Assembly: GCF_003001815.1 (NCBI RefSeq)
Contig: NZ_PVMZ01000009.1
Coordinates: 186,001-250,000, forward strand
Direction: 5' to 3'
Origin: Actinoplanes italicus
GTDB taxonomy: Bacteria > Actinomycetota > Actinomycetes > Mycobacteriales > Micromonosporaceae
DNA: 64,000 bases
The notes under the pieces are model-generated. The model did no database searches, was not told the origin of the DNA, and saw only the letters and a program-made list of their open reading frames with translations. Shown here piece by piece: positions 44,101 to 51,253 of this stretch. The position numbers were made by a program, and so were the translations under genes. The stretch's first letter is position 1, and every line of letters begins with the position of its first letter.

Positions 44101-46031
44101 TTCTCCTGGATCAGGAACTTGCTGCACGGCGAGGTCGACGAGTTGTTCCGCTCGTCCTTGGTGATCCGGTGATAGACACCGTTGTGCTCGATCACCGTCG
44201 AGTCGATCACCGAGTAGCCGGGGTCCTTCCACACCTGCGGCTCGCTGAACGTGTGGAAGTCACGCGTGGTCGCGTACATCATCTTGTTGTAGGTGTTGCC
44301 GGTGTGGTTCGGGTCGTTCTCGGCGTAGAGCTTGGACGCCCAGAAGACCACGTAGGCGCCCAGTTCCCTTGAGTAGAACGCCTCCGGTGCCCAGGTGTTG
44401 CCGGCGGTGTCGGGGGAGACCTTCACGAGGCGCTGGTCGGTCCAGTTGACCAGGTCGGTCGACTCCCACACCATGATCGACTTGCTGCCGGTGCGCTGCG
44501 ACGCGTCCCAGTCACCGTTGCCATAGATCTTGAGGTCGGTGGCGATCTGGTAGAACTTGTCGCCCTCCGGTGAGCGGATGATGAACGGGTCGCGCAGGCC
44601 CTGGGTGCCGAGTGTCGAGGTCAGCACCGGGTTGCCGTTGTTGATCTCACGCCAGCTCAGCGGGTTGTTGCCGTTGCTGAGCGCGTTGTAGACCTGCTCG
44701 CCGTTGGAGTAGCCCTCGCCGGTGAAGTAGCTGAACAGGTAACCCTCGTAGGGCTCCGGCTTCGGCAGGGCGGGCACCGTGGCGGTGAAGTCGCGGGTCG
44801 CGGTGGCCGTGCCGTAGGTGACGGTCGCCGTCAGCGTGACCGTTTTCGACGGCTGCCCGGTCGCGGGGCGGTGTACCTCGCCGCTGGCCGAGATCGTCGC
44901 CGGGTCACTGGACACCCACGTTGCCGTCGCGGGGAGGGACACGTTTCCGCGTACGTCATCAAGGTTGTGGATCTTCAGAGCCTTGACCGCTGCCTCCGCG
45001 TTGGCCGCGTCGTCGAGTGCGGCCTTGACGGTGACCTGGAAGGTCTTGGTGCCCTGCGAGGCGCCGCGGCGCAGCGTCGCGGTGAGTGTGGCGTGCGCGT
45101 CCGGCTCGCCGGCGGCCGGGCGGAAGATCTTCCCGGCGTCGCTGATCACGTCACTGTCGCCGGAGCTCCAGGTGATCTTGGAGCCGTACGGGGCGGTCGC
45201 CGGCAGATTCAGATCAGCGGTGAGACCGCTCGTGTCGCCTAGGTCCAGTGCCGCGGCGTCGGCCGTGACCGACTCGGCGTTCGCGGGTGCGGCCAGAGTC
45301 TCCACCTCCGCCGGAGCCAGCGCCCGGTCGTAGACGCGGACGTCGCGCAGCCGGCCCTTGAGCAGCCGGTCGCCGTTGTAGTTGGACTTGCCGAAGTAGT
45401 TCGCGGTCGTGGTGCCGCCGCCGATCGCGCTCGGCAGGACGCTGATCGAGGTGTTGGTCGCGACCGCGACGCCGTCCTCGTAGAGCGTGCCGGTCGTGCC
45501 GGTCTGCGTGTAGGTGACCGTCTTCCACGCGCCGCGGACCAGGTTGTGACCGTCGGCGGGCCGGGTGTTCTGCTCGCCGGTCCAGTTCACCGGCGAGATC
45601 GCGCTCCGGTACGCGTTGCCGGTCGCCATCAGGTAGCCGTTGCCGTACCCGGTCGCCGTCTCGGTGTTGCCGAGGCCGTAGAGGAAGTACGGCGTCGCCT
45701 GGGACGGGTCGATCTTCACGTCGAACGAGACGCTGATCGAGTCCAGTGTCTTCAGAAGATCGTTCGGGGCCTTGATGTACGTGTCGGTGCCGTTGAGCTC
45801 GAGGCCCTGCGTCCCGGACCAGCCCGCGGTGCCGACCACGGCGCCGTCGCGGCCGTTGCCGGACGAGTCGGTCGCGACCGCGCCGCTCGCCTCGTCCAGC
45901 CTGTACCAGAGGACGAGGCCGTCGGCGGCGGCCGCGGCGGTCGGCGCGGCGAGCACGCCACTGAGCACGGCCAAAACAGTGAAGGGCGCTAACAATTTAG
46001 TACGGCGCGCGAAGCGCCTGCTTATCTGCAT
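41163..46031 (-). CDS. Giant secreted enzyme with two GH43 modules
   Basis: A 1622-residue secreted protein: signal peptide (to about 34), LamG/concanavalin-like domain (about 35-250), two atrophied-Ig domains (255-420), GH43 module 1 (about 425-755), second LamG (760-980), Ig-like domain (about 990-1055), GH43 module 2 (about 1055-1365), Ig and PKD-like domains and a C-terminal beta domain of about 100 residues. Module 2 has the classical triad: Asp in LNADPNIS, Asp in QMIDPAVF, Glu in NYNEGSFV. Module 1 resembles the GH43-AbfB protein at 13657, with GLRDPFII, VIDSTVIE and QGEGPLVF. Two catalytic modules suggest sequential debranching of arabinan or arabinogalactan. AGGGAG precedes the ATG. 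Confidence 0.88.
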   Translation of the reverse strand: MQISRRFARRTKLLAPFTVLAVLSGVLAAPTAAAAADGLVLWYRLDEASGAVATDSSGNGRDGAVVGTAGWSGTQGLELNGTDTYIKAPNDLLKTLDSISVSFDVKIDPSQATPYFLYGLGNTETATGYGNGYLMATGNAYRSAISPVNWTGEQNTRPADGHNLVRGAWKTVTYTQTGTTGTLYEDGVAVATNTSISVLPSAIGGGTTTANYFGKSNYNGDRLLKGRLRDVRVYDRALAPAEVETLAAPANAESVTADAAALDLGDTSGLTADLNLPATAPYGSKITWSSGDSDVISDAGKIFRPAAGEPDAHATLTATLRRGASQGTKTFQVTVKAALDDAANAEAAVKALKIHNLDDVRGNVSLPATATWVSSDPATISASGEVHRPATGQPSKTVTLTATVTYGTATATRDFTATVPALPKPEPYEGYLFSYFTGEGYSNGEQVYNALSNGNNPLSWREINNGNPVLTSTLGTQGLRDPFIIRSPEGDKFYQIATDLKIYGNGDWDASQRTGSKSIMVWESTDLVNWTDQRLVKVSPDTAGNTWAPEAFYSRELGAYVVFWASKLYAENDPNHTGNTYNKMMYATTRDFHTFSEPQVWKDPGYSVIDSTVIEHNGVYHRITKDERNNSSTSPCSKFLIQEKSTDLLSTNWDFQAECIGQGALSQGEGPLVFKSNTEEKWYLYIDEYGGRGYVPFSTTDLNSGKWTPEPTYTMPSRPRHGTILPVTKAEYDRISAKYEEPPTPSIGLRLRYQFDETSGTVARDTSGNDFNGTYVRTPAWGTGVQDGSFKMSGGSTSPYVTIPNGVLKGASAVTVSVWAKWTASTTINQWIYGLGPDSNKYLFTGPRNGGNVLFSALTTGSWQAEKQLSHSAALPGGSWQHIAVTVDGSNAAMYLNGTKVAGATGVTVKPSDLYDASKNYSGYVGRSLYAADPYYAGEVDDFRIYDTALSASEILELAGRTTSIGGVDLPQLKATAIVDDATSTVKLPVKPGTDVTSLAPSFTLAKGSTISPGAPQDFTKPVTYTVTAADGTTRKWTVQALVMKSPILPGLNADPNISVFGDTFWIHATTDGFAGWSGTQFKAWSSKDLVNWTDHGVILDLGPDVTWADNSAWAPAIASRGGKYYFYFSGGLASGNTAKHLGVAVADSPAGPFTDALGRPLVAGGTYPGQMIDPAVFTDDDGKSYLYWGNGNSYQVPLNDDMVSFDPALVKTYKPANYNEGSFVIKRNGVYYFMWSENDTRSADYRVAYATGSSPLGPWSERVGVILSKDTSLGILGTGHHSVVRVPGSDSWYTAYHRFAIPGGDGTHRETTIDRLEFAADGAIKPVVPTLESIDPVTVAGAGPDTGGPEGSAIALAGTVSNNANRPAWTVTGTGCVFADPHAAATTLTCADNGTHTVTLTAGSSSDTAVITVVNAAPVVTVPAGRPAPDAPVAVKTEVVRKVTVRDAGADTLSCTAAWGDGSTSAGTVAAGVCTVKHKYTTPGVYRPSVTVSDDDGSSSPGVLPFTVVHQSKAGYVAGSGWSSTTDFAFLARSGKSTGKAWIGTPKGVVESADLTPLLVLGPVASLLGSATIDGVSGYRVLITVVDGRKDLVSIKVWQARTGKVVHEVHDLNLDGGGIVV

Positions 46032-46103
46032 TTGTCTCCCTGCTGGAACAGCCGCGCCCCACCGTCCCCAATCGACGGGCGCGTAACGGGGGTGTTGCCA
46101 GAG

Positions 46104-46117
46104 TGTTAGCGCTCACA
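46104..46117 (-). promoter_or_regulatory. LacI-type operator upstream of the double-GH43 gene
   Basis: On the minus strand the site reads TGTGAGCGCTAACA, a 14-bp near-palindrome 73 bases before the start. It shares 12 of 14 positions with the site at 15112-15125. A second, half-matching GGCGCTAACAATTT lies inside the signal-peptide codons near 45986. Confidence 0.65.
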
Positions 46118-46157
46118 GCAGTGGCGTCAAGACTTTGTTCCCACGTCGATACATGCG

Positions 46158-46823
46158 CTAGTGGTCGAGACCGGCCCACTGTCGCCACTGCCGGATCGCC
46201 GGGCACAGCTCCTGCTCGCGGGCGTCGGACATCATCCGTACCCACATGCTCTGGTAGGTGACGTCCAGCGCCGGTGCCACCAGGTCCACTTCGAAGAGCA
46301 TCCGGGTGGCCGAGGTGGCGTGACTCGCCATGGCCATCTCCCGCGCGCCCCGGGCCGCCCTCGGGTCACCGGGCCCGTCGAACGGGAACGTCACGATCAG
46401 CGCGATCAGCTCGTAGTAGTCGCCGAACGCGAGCATCCCGGCGGCGGTCGTCAGGTAGCGGACGTGGGTGGAACCGGTGACGGCCGGCGGTTCGGCGCAG
46501 AGCACGCCGAGGGCGTGGCGGCGCATCCGCTCGGCGTGCCGCAGCTGCGTGTCGCGCAGCTGCCGACCGGCCGCGGTCGAGGTGAGACGGGTGGCGTCCG
46601 GGCGGTCCACCGCGCGCAGTTGCAGCAGGTGCGGCTCGGCGAGATCGTCGAGAAGCAGAGTGGCGATCCGGGCGATCTCCGCGTCGGCCGGTGCGAGCGC
46701 CGGGTTCAGCCGGGCCTCCCGTCCGGCGATCGCGATCTTCAGGTCGGTGAGTGCCGCGGCCCGGCCGTCCGGCCCCGCGTCGGTCAGCAGGGCTCGCAGG
46801 CTACGGGTGGACCACAGTGCCAT
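46158..46823 (-). CDS. Helical protein of unknown function
   Basis: A 221-residue soluble protein rich in Ala, Leu and Arg, predicted all-helical. A stretch LRALLTDAGPDGRAAALTDLKIAIAGREARLNP is followed by DLAEPHLLQLRAVDRPDATRLTSTAAGRQLRDTQLRHAERMRRHAL. No motif or family is recognised. TAGCGT and TAGGTA lie immediately before the ATG, with no ribosome site, so it may be leaderless. It is divergent from the NYN gene, with 133 bp between starts. Confidence 0.65.
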   Translation of the reverse strand: MALWSTRSLRALLTDAGPDGRAAALTDLKIAIAGREARLNPALAPADAEIARIATLLLDDLAEPHLLQLRAVDRPDATRLTSTAAGRQLRDTQLRHAERMRRHALGVLCAEPPAVTGSTHVRYLTTAAGMLAFGDYYELIALIVTFPFDGPGDPRAARGAREMAMASHATSATRMLFEVDLVAPALDVTYQSMWVRMMSDAREQELCPAIRQWRQWAGLDH

Positions 46824-46956
46824 TTACCTACGCTACCGCCCGAAGCGTCCGTATTCGAGACTCATCTATGTATCGGTGGCGACAGGCGCGTCCGGCCTGG
46901 GTAGCCCTATTCTCGAAGATTCGGCAAGGTCGGTTCGGCAGGGCAGGGGGACACCG

Positions 46957-47742
46957 GTGGCGGCGGTGAGTGAGAACTCGGTCAGGCTGGCCGTGCTGAT
47001 CGACGCGGACAACGCGCAGGCGTCGATCGTCGACGGGCTGCTCGCCGAGGTGGCGAAGTACGGGACGGCGCACGTCAAGCGCGCCTACGGCGACTGGACC
47101 GGGACCAGTCTGCGCAGCTGGAAGGATCAGTTGCTGGCCCAGTCGATCCAGCCGATCCAGCAGTTCGCCTACACGGTCGGCAAGAACGCCACCGACGCCG
47201 CCATGATCATCGATGCCATGGACCTGCTCTACACCGGCCGCTTCGACGGGTTCTGCATCGTCTCCAGTGACAGCGACTTCACCCGGCTCGCCTCCCGGAT
47301 CCGCGAGTCCGGGCTGACGGTCTACGGCTTCGGTGAACGCAAGACCCCGAAACCGTTCGTGGCCGCCTGTGACAAGTTCATCTACACCGAGAACCTGTAC
47401 ACCGAGAACCTCGCCGAGCCGGAGTCCGTCCGGATCCCCGAGCCGAGTCCGGTGCTGGCCAGTGCCCATCTGCGCGGCGACACCAGTCTGATGAACCTGA
47501 TCCGCTCCGCGGTCGAGGCCGCCTCCGGCGACGACGGATGGGCTCCGCTCGCCGCCGTCGGGCACATCGTCACCAAGCAGCGCTCCGACTTCGACCCGCG
47601 CAGCTACGGATACCCGAAACTGGGCGGCCTCATCACCGCCATCGGGCTGTTCGACATCGACCGGCGCGACTCCGCCGACGGTAAACAGGCCATCATCTGG
47701 ATCCGCGACAAGCGGCGCTCCGGGAAGAAGACCGCTGAATGA
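46957..47742 (+). CDS. NYN ribonuclease-fold protein with LOTUS/OST-HTH domain
   Basis: A 261-residue protein from GTG 46957 (GGGGGA upstream). The NYN/PIN-like domain (about 10-150) has acidic residues in LIDADNAQ, NATDAAMIIDAMD and SSDSDFTRLA, as in metal-dependent ribonucleases. The C-terminal OST-HTH/LOTUS domain (about 175-255) reads LIRSAVEAASGDDGWAPLAAVGHIV then YGYPKLGGLITAIGLFDI; LOTUS domains bind RNA, with a preference for G-rich or quadruplex forms. It probably processes or degrades RNA. Its stop overlaps the TetR start by ATGA, so the two are coupled. Confidence 0.88.
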   Translation: MAAVSENSVRLAVLIDADNAQASIVDGLLAEVAKYGTAHVKRAYGDWTGTSLRSWKDQLLAQSIQPIQQFAYTVGKNATDAAMIIDAMDLLYTGRFDGFCIVSSDSDFTRLASRIRESGLTVYGFGERKTPKPFVAACDKFIYTENLYTENLAEPESVRIPEPSPVLASAHLRGDTSLMNLIRSAVEAASGDDGWAPLAAVGHIVTKQRSDFDPRSYGYPKLGGLITAIGLFDIDRRDSADGKQAIIWIRDKRRSGKKTAE

Positions 47743-48362
47743 CCACCCGCGGGCGGCGCCGCGACGCCGAGGAGAACCGGGACCGCATCCTGCGGGCGGC
47801 GCGGACCCTGCTCGCCCGCCAGCCGGCCGCCAGCATGGACGACCTGGCGCAGGCCGCCGGGGTGGTCCGGCGCACGGTCTACGCCCACTTCCCGAACCGG
47901 GACGAGTTGCTCGCCGGGCTCGCCGACAGGTGCTCCGGGGATCTGCTGGACGCGCTCAGCCGTACCGACCGGGATGCTCTTGATCCGGAAGTCGCCATGG
48001 CCGACTTCGTGCGCACGCTGTGGACCGCGGGCGAGGAGTATCGCCTGCTGATCTCCCTGGCCGAGAGCAACCTGGGCATGGCCGGGATCCGGGAGCTGCT
48101 GCTGCCGATCGCGGCGCAGAGCTACGGGCTGCTGGAACGCGCGCGGGCGAGCGGGCGGTTCGCCACGCACCTGCCGCTGCCGGTGCTGAGCTCGGCCCTG
48201 CAGGCGATGAACCTGGCCATGATGCAGGCGGTCAACGACGAGCTGTGGACCGACGACGGCACCCGGGCCGCGGTCGCCGTGCTCGTCGCCGCCGGCCTGC
48301 CGTCGGCTCTCGCTGAGGAGGCGGTCAAGCGTGCTGCCTCACAAGATGTTGCACAGCGGTGA
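47739..48362 (+). CDS. TetR-family transcriptional regulator
   Basis: A 207-residue regulator. The DNA-binding part is RDRILRAARTLLARQPAASMDDLAQAAGVVRRTVYAHFPNRDELLAGL; the C-terminal ligand domain is divergent. ATGA overlap with the NYN gene implies translational coupling. The downstream DoxX-like gene starts 23 bases later and may be its target. The last codons include CTCACAAGATG and ACAGCGGTGAG, which resemble arms of the two palindromic repeat families in this window. Confidence 0.88.
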   Translation: MTTRGRRRDAEENRDRILRAARTLLARQPAASMDDLAQAAGVVRRTVYAHFPNRDELLAGLADRCSGDLLDALSRTDRDALDPEVAMADFVRTLWTAGEEYRLLISLAESNLGMAGIRELLLPIAAQSYGLLERARASGRFATHLPLPVLSSALQAMNLAMMQAVNDELWTDDGTRAAVAVLVAAGLPSALAEEAVKRAASQDVAQR

Positions 48363-48384
48363 GCACGAAAACTAGCCTGCTCGG

Positions 48385-48717
48385 GTGAACACCGCGCTGG
48401 CCGTCATCGTCATCGTCTTCTTCGGCGTCCAGGGCATCGCCCGGCTCACCGCCTCGCCGGAGGAGCAGCGCGCCTCGGCGTACCACTTCGGCGTCTCCCT
48501 CTCCGAGTACCGCAAGACCTCCGCCCTGATGATCATCGGTGGTCTCGGGATCGCGGCCGGCCTGGTCGTGCCGCCGCTCGGCGTCGCCGCGGCCATCGGT
48601 CTCGTCATGCTCATGACGATCGTCGCCGGCCTGCGCCTGCTCTGCCAGGACGGTGCGCTGCGAGTCGCGCTGCCGCTCGCCGCCGCCGTTCTCACCGCGG
48701 GAACGCTCGTGTGGTGA
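48385..48717 (+). CDS. DoxX-like small membrane protein
   Basis: A 110-residue protein (GTG start) with four hydrophobic segments: TALAVIVIVFFGVQGIARL, TSALMIIGGLGIAAGLVV, GVAAAIGLVMLMTIVAGL and VALPLAAAVLTAGTLV. The YHFGVSLSEYRKTSALMIIGGLGIAAGL segment resembles the DoxX_2 family of quinone-associated or unknown membrane proteins. It follows the TetR gene closely on the same strand, and TetR regulators often control such neighbours. Confidence 0.75.
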   Translation: MNTALAVIVIVFFGVQGIARLTASPEEQRASAYHFGVSLSEYRKTSALMIIGGLGIAAGLVVPPLGVAAAIGLVMLMTIVAGLRLLCQDGALRVALPLAAAVLTAGTLVW

Positions 48718-48784
48718 GAATTGTCGATGGCGGCTCGGTGAACGCCATTGCGTCCAGCGTGGACGACCGGTACTCACTTCAGAG

Positions 48785-50020
48785 ATGAAGCGTGTTCTCT
48801 TCACCGCACTCCTCGGCGCGGCCCTGACAGCCGTCCCGGCGCCCGCCCACGCGGGTTCCTCCGAGGTGCGTTTCGCGACATACAACCTGTCCCTCAACCG
48901 GCCCACCCAGGGCCTGCTCCGCGAGCACCTGGCCGACCCGGCCGTCGACGACGTCTACCGCCGCCAGGCCCGCAACGTGGCCGAGGTGATCCAGCGGGCC
49001 GCGCCCGACGTCGTGCTGGTCAACGAGTTCGACTACGACCCCGAGGCCGCCCGGCTCTTCGCCGAGAACTTCCTCGCCGTCTCCCAGAACGGCGCGCCCG
49101 CCCAGCGGTACCGGTACCGCTACGTCGCCCCGTCGAACACCGGCATCGCCTCCGGCTTCGACCTCAACAACAACGGCGTCATCGACACCACACCAGGCGA
49201 CGGCTCGTACGGCGACGACTCGTACGGCTTCGGTCTCTTCCCCGGCCAGTACGGCATGGTCGTGTACTCGAAGTACCCGATCGACTTTTCTGCGATCCGC
49301 ACCTTCCAGCACTTCAAGTGGAAGGACATGCCCGGCAGCCTGCTCCCCGCCGACTTCTACTCGGCCGAGGAGCAGGCGGTCCTTCGCCTGTCGTCGAAGA
49401 GCCACTGGGACGTGCCGATCCGCGTCGGCCGCAAGACGGTGCACTTCCTCACCTCGCACCCGACGCCGCCCACCTTCGACGGGCCCGAGGACCGCAACGG
49501 GCGCCGCAACCACGACGAGATCCGGTTCTGGGCCGACTACATCACCCCTGGGCGTACGTCCTCGTACATCTACGACGACCGCGGGCGTCGTGGTGGCCTG
49601 CGCCCCGGTGCGGACTTCGTGATCGCCGGTGACCAGAACGCCGACCCCGACGACGGCGACTCCACCGGTGACGCCGTCGAGCAGCTGCTCGACCACCGTC
49701 TGATCAACAGCCGGCTCGCGCCGGCCAGCGCCGGTGCCGCCGAGGCGGCCACACTGCAGGGCGGCGCCAACCTGACCCACACCGGTGACCCGGCTCATGA
49801 CACCGCCGACTTCTCCGACACCGCGCCGGGGAACCTGCGGGCCGACTATGTGCTGCCGCGGGCGGGGCTCAAGGTTCGCGGGGGAGGCGTGTTCTGGCCG
49901 GTGCGGGCCGACCCGCTGTCGCGGTTGAGCGGTGTGTACGGGGCGGAATGGGCGCCGGTCAACGGCTTCCCGACCTCCGACCATCGCCTGGTCTGGCTCG
50001 ACCTGAAGATCCGCCGCTGA
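48785..50020 (+). CDS. Secreted endonuclease/exonuclease/phosphatase family protein
   Basis: A 411-residue secreted protein: signal peptide (about 23 residues, ending AHA) and one EEP catalytic domain. Catalytic positions are visible: Asn in ATYNLSLNR, Glu in VLVNEFDYD, His in LTSHPTPPTF, Asp and Asn in AGDQNADPDDGD, and the final SDHRLVWLDL. A DLNNNGVIDT stretch resembles a calcium-binding loop. Actinobacterial secreted proteins of this type are nucleases or phosphodiesterases involved in phosphate scavenging or biofilm DNA turnover. A strong hairpin follows the stop. Confidence 0.88.
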   Translation: MKRVLFTALLGAALTAVPAPAHAGSSEVRFATYNLSLNRPTQGLLREHLADPAVDDVYRRQARNVAEVIQRAAPDVVLVNEFDYDPEAARLFAENFLAVSQNGAPAQRYRYRYVAPSNTGIASGFDLNNNGVIDTTPGDGSYGDDSYGFGLFPGQYGMVVYSKYPIDFSAIRTFQHFKWKDMPGSLLPADFYSAEEQAVLRLSSKSHWDVPIRVGRKTVHFLTSHPTPPTFDGPEDRNGRRNHDEIRFWADYITPGRTSSYIYDDRGRRGGLRPGADFVIAGDQNADPDDGDSTGDAVEQLLDHRLINSRLAPASAGAAEAATLQGGANLTHTGDPAHDTADFSDTAPGNLRADYVLPRAGLKVRGGGVFWPVRADPLSRLSGVYGAEWAPVNGFPTSDHRLVWLDLKIRR

Positions 50021-50060
50021 CCCGTTGGCGTCGTCCTGCCGTTTCGCGGCTCGCCCGCCT

Positions 50061-50111
50061 GCCGTAGCCCGGCCACCTGAAGCGTTACTTCAAGGGTGCG
50101 CCGGCTACGGC
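50061..50111. terminator. Hairpin between EEP and TPR genes
   Basis: GCCGTAGCC (50061-50069) pairs with GGCTACGGC (50103-50111), and inner CTGAAG/CTTCAAG segments extend the fold. It lies between convergent genes, just before a 25-bp array. Confidence 0.65.
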
Positions 50112-50124
50112 TCGCGGGCCCGGT

Positions 50125-50232
50125 GCCCATCATCTCTCGCGGGCGTGGCGCCCATCATCTCTCGCGGGCGTGGCGCCCATCATCTCTCGCGGGCGTGGCG
50201 CCCATCATCTCTCGCGGGCGTGGCGCCATCAT
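50125..50232. repeat. 25-bp tandem array, four copies plus a partial one
   Basis: Units starting GCCCATCATCTCTCGCGGGC begin at 50125, 50150, 50175 and 50200; a fifth at 50225 lacks one C and is truncated at the stop codon of the minus-strand TPR gene. Confidence 0.92.
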
Positions 50233-51174
50233 CTAGAGAAAGGCGCGCCCGGCGGCGAGGCGTTCCGTGGTCAGATTCGGCGTGGCGAGGGCGTGGCCGA
50301 CGAGCACCTTGCGGTAACCGGTGTGCTCGACCGCCGCCGCCAAGGTCAGGAACAGGTCGAACGCCTCGCCGGATCCCGTCGCACGGGCCCGGTAGGCGGC
50401 CGCCGCGGCGCGTAGTGCCGGCTCATCCGGTTCGTGCTCCAGCCCTCGGGCCGTCAGCTGCGCCGCGCCGGTGAAGTCGTCCTCCGCGGCGGCCAGGTCG
50501 GCGAGATCCAGGTAGAGCGACCAGTTCCCCGGATCCAGCTCGAGCGCCCGCTCGTAGCAGCGCCGCGTCGCCGTGCCGTCACCGAGATGACGATGGGTGG
50601 CGCCACGAACGACCGAGGTGATCATCAGTGGCTCGATCGCGTCGGCCCGGTCGCAGAGTGCGAACGACTCGTCGATCCGGCCGGCGAAGCGCAGCATGAT
50701 CGCCATCCGGGCCATCTGCTCCGGGACCGGCTCACGGGCGCACACCGCCTCGATCGCCCGGAACCACGGCGTCAGCTTCTCACCATCCAGAGGCTGCCCG
50801 GCATCGGCGACGGCGATCGCGGCGTCGCCCATCCCCGTCGGCGACAGGCCCGCGACCAGGTCGTCGTCGAACCAGGGCGCATCCGCCCACGGTACGTCCG
50901 GCCGGTAACCGGTCACCCAGGCCAGAGCCGTGGCAGCGGCATCCATGTCGCCGGCCAGACGGGCGAGATAGGCATCAGTCAGGAGCCCGGCGAGACCGAC
51001 CCGGTCGGCGCCGGTGTCCGGATATTGTTCACGGATCTCGGCCAGCAGCTGATAGGGCTCGAGGCTGCCCGGGTCCCGCACGACCGCACCGGCGGCGAAC
51101 CTCAGGCCGGCCGCGGGCGAGCCGCCGCAGTGTGACATGACACGTGCCATCGCCAGGTCGCCCTTGATCGACAT
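50233..51174 (-). CDS. TPR-repeat protein
   Basis: A 313-residue soluble protein from ATG 51174. Helical repeats of the tetratricopeptide type are seen in the C-terminal half ([63 protein letters not shown]) and weaker ones before. TPRs mediate protein-protein contacts. No enzymatic domain is attached. It is divergent from the FAD monooxygenase gene with an 80-bp gap. A longer open frame extends upstream but runs antisense through that monooxygenase gene and should not be used as the start. Confidence 0.75.
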   Translation of the reverse strand: MSIKGDLAMARVMSHCGGSPAAGLRFAAGAVVRDPGSLEPYQLLAEIREQYPDTGADRVGLAGLLTDAYLARLAGDMDAAATALAWVTGYRPDVPWADAPWFDDDLVAGLSPTGMGDAAIAVADAGQPLDGEKLTPWFRAIEAVCAREPVPEQMARMAIMLRFAGRIDESFALCDRADAIEPLMITSVVRGATHRHLGDGTATRRCYERALELDPGNWSLYLDLADLAAAEDDFTGAAQLTARGLEHEPDEPALRAAAAAYRARATGSGEAFDLFLTLAAAVEHTGYRKVLVGHALATPNLTTERLAAGRAFL

Positions 51175-51253
51175 GGCTTGCACCGTACCGTGGACTGTCC
51201 GGTTGTGGGCACTTCGATCCGATGAGCATCGATGAGGGGGAGCCTGGTTCGTC

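Noticed and set aside
48340-48366. A fourth complete palindromic element at the TetR gene end
   Set aside because: Only half-arms resembling the two families are present (CTCACAAGATG and ACAGCGGTGAG), and they are coding.
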